Shown here in pieces: positions 16,762-25,500 of a stretch of DNA of 64,000 bases. Source of the DNA: Terriglobus albidus (GTDB taxonomy: Bacteria > Acidobacteriota > Terriglobia > Terriglobales > Acidobacteriaceae). The stretch spans positions 248,001-312,000 of the forward strand of contig NZ_CP042806.1 of the NCBI RefSeq assembly GCF_008000815.1, given 5' to 3'. The notes below the pieces were generated by a model. The model worked only from the letters and a program-made list of their open reading frames with translations. It did no database searches and had not been told where the DNA came from. The position numbers were made by a program, and so were the translations under genes. Position 1 is the stretch's first letter; every line of letters starts with the position of its first letter.

Positions 16762-18873
16762 CTACTTACCTACGAACTCTGCATTGATCCACTTCTTCGT
16801 CGCCTCATACTGCTGCGGACGTCCGAGGAAGTTTTTCACCAGAGTATTCGCGCTCGCCGTGCCGCCCGGTTCCAATATCGTCTTGCGATAGCGCATAGCT
16901 GCCGGGCCATCGAGCAGGTTCTTTGGATCGAACTGACCGAAGAAGTCCAACGCGATCACCTTACTGAGCTGATAGGTGTAGTAGTTCGATGAGTAGCTGA
17001 TCAGATGTGTGAAGGTGGCATACATGCGCACGTCCGGTGTGCCGGCATAAGGCGAGTACTTCGCCTGTGCTGTGTACCAAAGCTTATCCACGTCCACGTT
17101 CTTCGCCGGAAGATGGAACATCTCCAGCGCGTAGGTGCAGAACTGCAGCTGGCGCTCGACAGCAGTGCCGCGTCCGAACTCGTCGGCGCGGATCATACCG
17201 TCGAAGAGCTGTTGCGGCATCAGCTCGCCGGTCTTGTAGTGTTTGGCGAAGGTGTCGAGCACGGCCTTTGAGGCGAAGAACTCTTCCAGCATCTGTGAAG
17301 GCGCTTCGACGAAGTCCCACTCAATCGAAAAGGCGCCGGTGCCGGCCCACTGCTGACGGTTGCCGAAGATGCCGTGCAGCATGTGGCCGAATTCGTGAAA
17401 GAAGGTCACCACATCGGCGTACTGCATCAGGCCGGGATCGGTTGCCGTTGGCTCCGGGAAGTTTGCATTCAGACGAGCCTCGGGAAGGGCAATCCCCTTC
17501 TTACCCTGCACGACCGTGCCGGCATTGAACCACTTGTTCTTGCCGGCACGCGGATGCATGTCGAGATAGATGATGCCGATCTTTTGACGATCTGGCGTGG
17601 AGCGGTCGAAGACATCGAAAGCCTTGACCGACGGATCCCAGAGAACAGCGTTTTTCATCTGAACAAACTCGATGTGGAACATGCGGGCGGCGGTGTCGAG
17701 CACGCCTTTCTCGACCTCTTCATAAGGGAAGTAGGCGCGTACTGCCTGGGAGTCGAAGTTAAAGTGATCGCGACGGAAGAGCTCGCCAAAATACGAGGCA
17801 GAGTAGTCGGGAATCTGCGTCAGGCCGGGCTCCTGCTTCTGCGCGAAGGCGAGAAGCTGGGCGTACTCCTTGTCCATGGCAGGGCGTGCTGCCTTGTCGA
17901 GGTCATCGATCAGCGACTGAATGTTGCCGGGTGTGCCGATCATCTTGTCGGCGCTGGACAGTTCAGCCCAGCTCTTCATCCCGATCAACTGGGAGATCTC
18001 TTCGCGCATGGCAATGAGTTGGACGAGGAGACCTTTGTTGGCCGGATAGCAGCGGCCCATGTAGGTGAGGTAGAGCTGCTTCCGTAATGCGGCCGACTTG
18101 GCATAGGTGATCACCGGCCGATAATCAGGCTCGTCGGTGGTGATGGTCACCATGCCGTGTTCGTCAGGCTGATGACGGGCGATGTAGTCGGCGGGCAGAC
18201 CATCGAGCTCGCTTGCCTTGACCTTGATGCTGGCAGTACCTTCGGCGATGTTGCGATTGAACTGGAGAGCGACGGCGGTGAGTTTATCCCGCAGATCGCG
18301 GATCTTCGCGCGGGTGGCCTCATCTTTATCGACACCGGAGAGCCTATATCCCTGCAGCTCGCGCTCGAGATAATGCTTCGTCTCGGCGTCGAGGCCGTCA
18401 GTCTTAATGGCGACCAGCGCGTCATAGAGCTTGCGATTGAGAGAGATCTCCGCACCAACAGAGGACACGCGCCGCAGTTCGGTCTGCGCCACATCGCGTA
18501 GCTCCTTCACCGGAGAGGCATTGTTCAACAGCGACGGCCCCATGCTTGCCGTGGAGAGGGCGCGGCCCATCTCATCAAAAGGCGCCAGGGTGTTCTCTAC
18601 CGTGCGCGCCCCCTGAACTTCGAGAATCTGTTTCTCCAGCCGGGCGACATCGTCGAGGTGACGCTGCACCCAGGCTGTGACGCCGGCAGGATCGGGATTG
18701 CCGATCCAGACATGCAACGGATCGTTGGCGGGCGTTTCGGCGATGGCGGGGGCGGCGGTAAGTGTACTCATCAGCAATCCTGCAGCAAGAAGTTTGCGCA
18801 CAAGCGACGTGCTCCGATTCGATCTGGATTGGGATGAGGATAACGCACTGAGAGACAAAAGCCCCGCTGACAT
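16762..18873 (-). CDS. M3-family zinc metallopeptidase (oligopeptidase), exported
   Basis: A thimet-oligopeptidase-like M3 enzyme that cleaves short peptides. The zinc site HEFGHMLHGIFG sits near residue 505, with the third ligand Glu in FVEAPSQMLEEF about 25 residues on. The remaining helical M3 fold (SPYAGTPDVRMYATFTHLIS, YRKTILEPGGT at the C-terminus) is complete. A hydrophobic leader RKLLAAGLLMSTLTAAPAIA ends before ETPANDP, so it is probably periplasmic, unlike cytosolic OpdA/PepF. The ATG at 18873 would put 25 extra residues ahead of the leader. The GTG at 18801, with GGAG ten bases upstream, would give a conventional signal peptide and may be the real start. It is flanked by repeats on both sides and looks monocistronic. 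Confidence 0.9.
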   Translation of the reverse strand: MSAGLLSLSALSSSQSRSNRSTSLVRKLLAAGLLMSTLTAAPAIAETPANDPLHVWIGNPDPAGVTAWVQRHLDDVARLEKQILEVQGARTVENTLAPFDEMGRALSTASMGPSLLNNASPVKELRDVAQTELRRVSSVGAEISLNRKLYDALVAIKTDGLDAETKHYLERELQGYRLSGVDKDEATRAKIRDLRDKLTAVALQFNRNIAEGTASIKVKASELDGLPADYIARHQPDEHGMVTITTDEPDYRPVITYAKSAALRKQLYLTYMGRCYPANKGLLVQLIAMREEISQLIGMKSWAELSSADKMIGTPGNIQSLIDDLDKAARPAMDKEYAQLLAFAQKQEPGLTQIPDYSASYFGELFRRDHFNFDSQAVRAYFPYEEVEKGVLDTAARMFHIEFVQMKNAVLWDPSVKAFDVFDRSTPDRQKIGIIYLDMHPRAGKNKWFNAGTVVQGKKGIALPEARLNANFPEPTATDPGLMQYADVVTFFHEFGHMLHGIFGNRQQWAGTGAFSIEWDFVEAPSQMLEEFFASKAVLDTFAKHYKTGELMPQQLFDGMIRADEFGRGTAVERQLQFCTYALEMFHLPAKNVDVDKLWYTAQAKYSPYAGTPDVRMYATFTHLISYSSNYYTYQLSKVIALDFFGQFDPKNLLDGPAAMRYRKTILEPGGTASANTLVKNFLGRPQQYEATKKWINAEFVGK

Positions 18874-18947
18874 GACGAGGCTTTCTTTACTGGCCGTACC
18901 GACAAATTCATTTAGTCTGACGTGGTCTCAGACAACCGCAAAAATGG

Positions 18948-19120
18948 GTGGGAGCAGCGGGCTTCAGCCCGCTGATAAAGGATAAGAAGTGAATGGGCTT
19001 CAGCCCTGGGCTCTCTTGTCGGTTAGAGGAAAGGCCCAGGGCTAAAAAGCCCACGACTCCTACCCGATTCGAGCTTCGCTCGAACATCCCGCCCATCGCG
19101 ATGCGATGGATGGGGCACCC
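18948..19120 (+). repeat. Family 2 repeat, second copy, with tail
   Basis: It begins GTGGGAGC and then GCGGGCTTCAGCCCGC. The central pair GGGCTTCAGCCCTGGGC/GGCCCAGGGCTAAAAAGCCC follows, and then a tail with TTCGAGCTTCGCTCGAA and CATCGCGATGCGATG palindromes ending in GGGGCACCC. It fills nearly all of the gap between the M3 and SDR genes. Confidence 0.8.
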
Positions 19121-19161
19121 GGAGTTTGGGCTCCGAAACGTAGGCACTCCCTGAGACTCGT

Positions 19162-20061
19162 TTAGCTTCCGAAGTAGCGCATATTCTTCAGATTTTCGAT
19201 CAGGCTCGGTCCGGCAGGCTTCCAACCCAGTACCTGTTGCGTCCATGCGCTGGAGGCCGGCATATCCAGACCGGCGAAGATGGCCAACCAGCCGAAGTGC
19301 TCGGCGGCCTGTTCCTGTGAGATCGAGACTACCGGTACCTTCAAACCCTGGCCGACGACCTCAGCGATCTCGCGCATCGTGACGCCTTCTTCTGCTACGG
19401 CGTTGTAGCGCTTGCCTGCTTCGCCCTTCTCCAGCACGAGGCGGTACAGCTCTGCCGCTGCAAACCGGGGCACAGCGGGCCAGCGATTGCGTCCCTCGCT
19501 GATGTAGGGAGAGATCCCCTTCTGGCGTGCGATCTGAATGGCATAACTGACCAAACCTTGCTTTTCGGTATCGTGCACCTGGGGTAGACGAACGACCATG
19601 GTGCGGACTCCGCTTTCTGCTACCGCAGCAGCGGCTTCTTCGGTAGCGCCGCGGGGAATGATCTTCGAGCTCACCGGAGGATCGGTCTCCAGACCGATGT
19701 GGCCGTTGCCTCCATGGCCCGCAATGCCGGTGCCGGAGGTGACGATCAGCGGACGGTCGGAGCCGGCGAGCACTTCGCCGATAGCCTGGATCACCTGGCG
19801 GTCGGTCTCGCAGTTGGCTGCGAACCGGGAGAAGTCATGATTGAAGGCGGTGTGAATGACGGCATCGGCATTCGCTGCTCCGTTCCGCAGACTTTGAAGA
19901 TCTTCGAGGTCGCCGCGATGCACCTCTGCTCCCGCGTGGCGGAGCTGCTCCGCGCCCGCATCGGAGCGCGTAAGGCCGAGGACCTGGTGGCCGGCCTGAA
20001 TGAGTTCCGGAACAATCGCCGAACCGATAAATCCTGTTGCGCCTGTAAGGAAAACCCGCAT
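19162..20061 (-). CDS. Extended SDR-family NAD(P)-dependent epimerase/dehydratase-like protein
   Basis: A 299-residue Rossmann protein. The nucleotide-binding motif GATGFIGS is at residues 7-14 and D-A-V-I-H-T-A-F-N follows near 67-75. The usual active-site Tyr-x-x-x-Lys is not evident, so it belongs to the atypical extended SDRs, which include NAD(P)-binding redox sensors as well as reductases. Later landmarks are TMVVRLPQVHD and YNAVAEEGVTMREIAEVVG. GAGGAG ten bases before the ATG gives a clear start. Immediately upstream is a 13-bp perfect hairpin whose distal arm runs into the Shine-Dalgarno. It is divergent from an AraC regulator, a common arrangement in which the regulator controls the SDR gene. 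The substrate is unknown. Confidence 0.85.
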   Translation of the reverse strand: MRVFLTGATGFIGSAIVPELIQAGHQVLGLTRSDAGAEQLRHAGAEVHRGDLEDLQSLRNGAANADAVIHTAFNHDFSRFAANCETDRQVIQAIGEVLAGSDRPLIVTSGTGIAGHGGNGHIGLETDPPVSSKIIPRGATEEAAAAVAESGVRTMVVRLPQVHDTEKQGLVSYAIQIARQKGISPYISEGRNRWPAVPRFAAAELYRLVLEKGEAGKRYNAVAEEGVTMREIAEVVGQGLKVPVVSISQEQAAEHFGWLAIFAGLDMPASSAWTQQVLGWKPAGPSLIENLKNMRYFGS

Positions 20062-20071
20062 CGATACTCTC

Positions 20072-20104
20072 CTCGTTAGAGGGGGTGAAAGCCCCTCTAA
20101 CGAG
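20072..20104 (-). promoter_or_regulatory. 13-bp perfect hairpin in the leader of the SDR gene, touching its ribosome binding site
   Basis: CTCGTTAGAGGGG (20072-20084) pairs perfectly with CCCCTCTAACGAG (20092-20104) around a 7-base loop. In the SDR mRNA the 3' arm ends ...CTAACGAG and continues directly as GAGAGTATCG-ATG. The Shine-Dalgarno AGGAG is thus split between the stem and the following bases. It could block translation as RNA, or act as a DNA operator for the divergent AraC protein. Confidence 0.7.
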
Positions 20105-20175
20105 ACAATAGGTGATGCTCAACATACGATCTATGCTTAGGAATCCGTAATACCTTCGCGAGCGTCCAATATAGC

Positions 20176-20291
20176 TAGAGCATTTCTCCTGTTGCTGGGT
20201 AGCCCGGAAGGGGAGTGCAGCGGCGTTTTCATTGCGGAAAACGCCCATAGATACGGAATCCCTACATTACACCTACAGGAGAAATGCTCTA
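20176..20291 (-). repeat. Family 1 MITE-like repeat, copy 3
   Basis: A well-preserved copy. TAGAGCATTTCTCCTGT at the left matches ACAGGAGAAATGCTCTA at the right as a 17-bp perfect inverted repeat with TA at both ends. The inner hairpin is GGCGTTTTC/GGAAAACGCC-like. Its right end supplies AGGAG and the first base of the start codon of the AraC gene. Confidence 0.9.
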
Positions 20292-21304
20292 TGGATCCCC
20301 TTTCGGCTGTCCTGTCGCTGCTGAAGCCGCGCAGCTATACCTCCGGCGGTATGGATATGGGCGGCGACTGGTCGATCCAGTTCGGGCCGCATAACGGCAT
20401 CAAGTGCTACGCAGTGGTCTCGGGCGACTGCTGGCTTGCGGTGGACGGTGTTCCCGAGCCGGTGCATATCTCCGCGGGCGACTGCTACCTGTTGCCCTCA
20501 GGCCGTCGCTTCCGGATGGCGAGCGATCTCTCGCTGCCGCCCGTCGATGCCCAAACCATCTTTCGCTTCCCTCTGAATGGCGCCATTTCAACCTACAACG
20601 GCGGAGGCGCGTGCTTCGGGCTGGGCGGGCACTTTGCGCTCTCGGGCGACAGCAGCATGCTGCTGAAGGTGCTACCGCCCATCGTGCATCTCGCAAAAGA
20701 GTCAGACCGCGCCGCGATGCGGTGGTGCCTGGAACGGATGATGCAGGAACTGCGCGACCCGCAGCCGGGCGGATATCTGATTGCGCAGCAGCTTACCTAC
20801 ATGATGCTGGTGCAGGCGCTGCGTCTGCATCTGGCGGAAGAGGGGAACGGCAGTGTTGGCTGGCTGTTTGCGCTGGCGGATAAACAGATCAGTGCGGCGA
20901 TGAGTTGCATCCACAATGAACCGGCGCGGCGATGGACTCTGCAGCAACTAGCCGAAGAGGCGAGCATGTCGCGGTCCAGCTTCGCGGTGAAGTTCAAGGA
21001 GACAGTCGGTTCTTCTCCGATGGAGTACCTGACACGGTGGCGCATGCTGTTGGCTGCCGATAAGCTAGCGAATTCTTCGGATTCAATCGCTGCGATTGCG
21101 TTGTCGCTGGGGTATGAGTCAGAGAGCGCGTTCAGCACTGCGTTCAAGCGGGAGATGGGATGTTCGCCGCGGCAGTATGTGCGTGGGTGTGGAGAGACTC
21201 GACTTTTAGAAACGAACTCTCCACGAGAAGTGAAAAACGGTTCGAGCGTAGCTCGAATGCCCACGTCCCAGAAGCGGGACATGGTGCACCCGGTGCATGG
21301 GTGA
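20291..21304 (+). CDS. AraC-family transcriptional regulator with cupin-type N-terminus
   Basis: A 337-residue regulator. The N-terminal AraC_binding/cupin_6 sensor is at residues ~10-190 (PVHISAGDCYLLPSGRRFRM). The double helix-turn-helix domain lies at ~195-300 (WTLQQLAEEASMSRSSFAVK, then SIAAIALSLGYESESAFSTA and CSPRQYVRG). The ATG at 20291 overlaps the last base of a family 1 repeat, whose right end provides AGGAG nine bases upstream; the longer frame from 20192 lies inside the repeat and is not credible. The last ~40 residues are not AraC-like and are encoded by sequence resembling the family 2 repeat tail (TTCGAGCGTAGCTCGAATGCCCAC), so the C-terminus was extended by a repeat. It is divergent from the SDR gene, its probable target. 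Confidence 0.88.
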   Translation: MDPLSAVLSLLKPRSYTSGGMDMGGDWSIQFGPHNGIKCYAVVSGDCWLAVDGVPEPVHISAGDCYLLPSGRRFRMASDLSLPPVDAQTIFRFPLNGAISTYNGGGACFGLGGHFALSGDSSMLLKVLPPIVHLAKESDRAAMRWCLERMMQELRDPQPGGYLIAQQLTYMMLVQALRLHLAEEGNGSVGWLFALADKQISAAMSCIHNEPARRWTLQQLAEEASMSRSSFAVKFKETVGSSPMEYLTRWRMLLAADKLANSSDSIAAIALSLGYESESAFSTAFKREMGCSPRQYVRGCGETRLLETNSPREVKNGSSVARMPTSQKRDMVHPVHG

Positions 21305-21318
21305 TCACGATTAATTAC

Positions 21319-22578
21319 TCAAGTGACAGCAACCGTGGGTTCTACTTCGTTTTGGCTTATCGCTGCCCATTCTTTCCGTAAGAACAGCGCAATCGCAGCA
21401 GCGAGCAGAAAGCCCGCAGTCGTAATCGAGAGTCCGAAGCCAAACCCGCGCTCCTGCGCAACGCGGCCCACGGTGAAGGGTGCGACCGCGCTGGCGATGC
21501 GGCCGAGGTTGTAAGCAAAGCCCATCGCGCGGCCGCGTAGCGCCGTGGGAAAGGCCTCGCTGGAGATAACGGAGAAGCCGCTGAAGAAGCCTGTGCCCCA
21601 GAAGCCCACCACCGGGCCGAGCAACAGCAACGCCGTCGGCGTCTTCACCACTGCGTATAGCGGCACCACCAGCGCGGCCATCAGCAGGAAGGTGACGTAG
21701 ACCGGCTTGCGTCCAAAGCGGTCTGCCAAGGGGCCGAAGCTGACATATCCAAGAAACGTGCCGAGCTGCATCACGATGGTGAACGTAGACGTGTGCAGTA
21801 CATCGAGACCATGACCGCCTTTGCTGACCGGGGCAGAGAGAAACGACGGCGCCCAGGAGAAGAGTCCCCACCAGGCGAAGAGGCTGGCGGCGTTCATGCT
21901 GGTGATCACCAGCGTGCGCGGAGCGAGCTTGCCGCGGAAGAGTGCGCGGGCAGAGACGTTGGTCGCGGGTGTCCAGTGTTCCGGCTCCTTCACCTTGCGG
22001 CGGATCCAGATCGTGATCAGCGCAGGAAAGAGGCCCGCGAGAAAGACAGCGCGCCAACCGAAGTGCGGCATAATCAGCGCGACGACTGCGGCAGCCAAGG
22101 CATAGCCGATAGCCCATGCACTCTGCACCAGCGCGAGGGCCTTGGCCCGGTGCTGCTGCGGCCAGGTCTCCGCAACTAACGCCGCGCCCGCAGCCCACTC
22201 GCCGCCCATACCGATGCCGAGTAAGAACCGGCAGATCGCAAGCTGCGGAACCGTATGGACGAAGGCGCAGAGGCCGGTACAGACGGTATAGATCAGGATC
22301 GAAAGTGAGAGAGCACGCGTGCGGCCCAGGCGATCCGCGACAAAACCGAAGCCTATACCTCCGGCAGCGGCGGCGATCAGGGTGAAGCTCATGATCAGAC
22401 CAGCCGTGGCGGAGCTCATGCCAAGGTCTTTCTGCGCCGCTGGAATAACCATGGAGTAGAGCATGACGTCCATGCTGTCGAGCATCCAGCCGAAGCCGGC
22501 GGCCAGCAAAGCATTACGCCGCGCCGGCTGCTTGGCCAGGGACCAGAAGGCTGGATTGTTTGCCAGGCTGTCCGTCAA
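21319..22578 (-). CDS. MFS transporter, probable organic-acid or amino-acid-derivative importer
   Basis: A 419-residue, 12-helix major facilitator. Helix 1 has G-W-M-L-D-S-M-D-V-M-L-Y near residues 30-41, the D-x-x-x pattern of the AAHS/sialate-type proton symporters. The loop 2-3 motif G-F-V-A-D-R-L-G-R-T-R is at ~77-87, helix 4 has R-F-L-L-G-I-G-M-G-G-E-W, and the second-half loop repeats GPLADRFGRKPV. These place it among proton-coupled importers of carboxylates or similar small solutes. It is the last gene of a minus-strand run, 21 bases after the M14 peptidase, so it is probably cotranscribed with DUF2891 and M14. A role in importing products of that exported peptidase is an inference from position. 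Confidence 0.85.
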   Translation of the reverse strand: MTDSLANNPAFWSLAKQPARRNALLAAGFGWMLDSMDVMLYSMVIPAAQKDLGMSSATAGLIMSFTLIAAAAGGIGFGFVADRLGRTRALSLSILIYTVCTGLCAFVHTVPQLAICRFLLGIGMGGEWAAGAALVAETWPQQHRAKALALVQSAWAIGYALAAAVVALIMPHFGWRAVFLAGLFPALITIWIRRKVKEPEHWTPATNVSARALFRGKLAPRTLVITSMNAASLFAWWGLFSWAPSFLSAPVSKGGHGLDVLHTSTFTIVMQLGTFLGYVSFGPLADRFGRKPVYVTFLLMAALVVPLYAVVKTPTALLLLGPVVGFWGTGFFSGFSVISSEAFPTALRGRAMGFAYNLGRIASAVAPFTVGRVAQERGFGFGLSITTAGFLLAAAIALFLRKEWAAISQNEVEPTVAVT

Positions 22579-22599
22579 AGATGCTCCTGCTTCAGAGGG

Positions 22600-25500
22600 T
22601 TAGTGATGCGCCGGGGTTGGAGGTGCGGGCTGCGGCGTTGCGGGCGTCGGATTCGTCTCCAGCGGCTCACCAGCCGTGCCGGTGGGTGCGGTGCCTGCTG
22701 TTGCAGGCTGCCCCGGTGCCGCCGCCGATGTGGCTTCTTTGGTCTCCGGCAGAACTGGGCGATCGCGGTTCACAGACCACTGCACGCCATCGAAGAACTC
22801 CTTCTGCGTACGCTTGATCTTGAACTTGCCATCGGTAAGGAACTGCAGGTGAGCATGATCGTATGCGAGCCCGGCGCCGGCGACAAGATGTAACCATTCA
22901 CCGCGTGCGGTTTCGTCCGGAGCCTCGGTATAGCCGTCGTCGTAGGTCACGTCCGGAAAGCGCGCGCTGAAGGCTGACGCGCGTGCGCCCGGCTGCTGGC
23001 CCGTAACCGCCATGTAAACACGCACACCTTTATAGATGGGCTGCTGGAAGGCGCGCGGATCCCACTGCTGGCCATAGCGGAAGTAACGCGCGTTCATGCG
23101 CGTATTCATATCAAGCACACCCGGGGCCTTGGCCATGCCGTCGACGATGTAGTCGCGCAGCGTGTAGTTCACGGTCTTGCTCTGCGGATGGTCGGCATCG
23201 TTGAAGTAATAGAGACTGGTGAACCATCCACGCGGAGCCCACCATGCGCGTCCCAGCTCCGCTCCGTTACGCGAGATGACCCATGCCGAGTACTCGGAGA
23301 AGGGCTGCACCCACTCATGCGAGGGATAGCCATGCGGATTGAGGAAGCCGTCCGGCAGCCACGCCTCCCAGAGCTGACGCCGTGTGCGCGACTCGGGATA
23401 GAGCGGGTCCTGCTCCCAAAGGCCGGTAATCATATCTGCCGTGAGCGAGGCGTGATAGCCGGCGTGCAGCATGTTGTCGGGTGTGATCCTGGCCAGGTCC
23501 ATCGCCAGCTCCGCGCCGTCCGGATTGGTGATGGGATGAAGAACGACGTTCACCTTCTCAAGCGACTTACGGCGCGCGGCATCAAGTACCAGCTCTTCAG
23601 CGAACTTGTGGATATGACTGGTGCTGCTGACCTCGTTGGCGTGCTGACGGCCGGAGTAAACGATGGCTGCCTTCAGCGTCGTCTCCTTCGCCATGGAGCG
23701 CAATGCGGAGGGCGTTGGCAGCATGACGTCCGCCGCCCAGATGTTGTTACCCATGTAACTGCGGCCCATCCAATAGACGTTCACACCCGGGAAGGTGGAC
23801 AGGCGCGAGAGTAGACGCTCATTCTCGTCGAGCCCGATCGGTTGATCCCACTGCACGTATGTCTTGTCGGCTTTCTGCACGGCAGGTGTAACGTCCGCGA
23901 TCTGCGGCCGCGGATGCACCGGTGCGGGCACGGCGGCCTGCGCAACGATCTCCTCCGGCTTGGTGTGCTCGGCAGGATGCAGCTCGAGAGGCAACTCAAA
24001 CTCAAAGGCGAGCTGTTTCAGATGGGGATAAGAGATGCGCGCGGTATATAGCCCGGCCGCGTGCATCTTCTCAAGCCAAGCAAGCTCTGCCTTCGCCTGC
24101 TCGGCAGAGAGGACAGTACGCTCCAGCGTGTCTTCGGTGACGAGGTTGCGCCACTCTTCAAATTTGTCTTCATTGCTTGCGACCGGCAGGCTCCACGTAA
24201 GAGCGGTCACGGCATCCGAACCTTGCTGGATGCGGGTTGCTACCAGGCGCGGGTCGCCGGCTTCAAGCGCGGAGAGATCGCGCTTGAACTCATCGCCCGC
24301 ATCGCCGGCCTTCCATGCAAGCTTGACCTGCGGGTGCGAGGCATCGCTACCGTAGAACTCAACATGGATCCGCGGATCTTTGCCCTCATTGGAGAGATGC
24401 GCAATGGGGACGATGCGCCCCATGTAATCCATGATGCCGGTCGAAAAAGTATTGCCAAAGATATAGAAGGAGTTCTGCGTCGCGAAGAGAAGATCTTCCT
24501 GCAAGCCTTCGAGCGAAGAGATACGTTCCTGATCGAGTCCGAGAGCATAGTCAGGCTCACTCATGTGGAAGTCAACCTTGATCGTGTCGAAGAGTGGCTG
24601 GTATTCGAGCTTGGGTTTGCCATTGCTCTGAGCCAGGACGTAGTGAATGATCTTCGGCATGGTGGCGTCCTGGTAGTGTTCCCAGAACATCTCTACGTCG
24701 GTAGGCACGCGTTCGGTCGCGATGCAGGTGCCATCGGCTGAAGCGAAGGTCACCCAGCCGGTCTCGATGCCAACCTGCTCGTAGTTATTGAACTCGGTCG
24801 AGTAAGGCCGCTGATGCACATAGGTGGTGAACTCGCGGGTGACAATCTCCTTACCCGACTTATCGAAGGCACGCACGCGATAGGTGGGGCCACTGTCACT
24901 CGTCATCTTCTTGAAGGCAATATTGGCCAATGGAAGCTTGAGATCGCGTGCCAGGATCTCGTCGACAGGATAGAGTTCCTGCACCCAACGCTCTTCGGTG
25001 CGCATAGTGGATTCACTCTTGGGATCGCGATAGGGAGCGAATTCGATGGTGAGCTTGTCAGCATGTTTCGCGGCGAGCTCGGGCTCGACGGAATCGACCA
25101 GCCAGCTATAGCCCTGCTTATAGGAGGAGAGAACTTCAACGCGCGCATTCTTGACGCCCGCTGCTTCGAGCGCGGACTTGAGATGTGTGGCTAGCAGCTT
25201 GCGCTGCTCCGGGCTTTCACTCACGCCTGCCTGCACCAGCACAGGCTCGCCCGCATGAGCCTGCGCGGCGAGTTTCTGCGCGGTAGCCAGCATGCGCTTG
25301 CCCTCCCACTCAAAAGTGAGGTCTTCGGCGAAGGTAGGAGCGGCCTGTTTGAAAGAAGCAACTTCAGACTGCAGGTGCATGGGCACATCGCCGTCGCAGC
25401 ACTTCACACCGGCGTGTTTGCTGCCGGTAACGACTTCAATGTTTGTGGTGTGCAGACGCTCGGCGAGCATGTCGCGAATGAAGCCGTTGAGCTTAGGATC

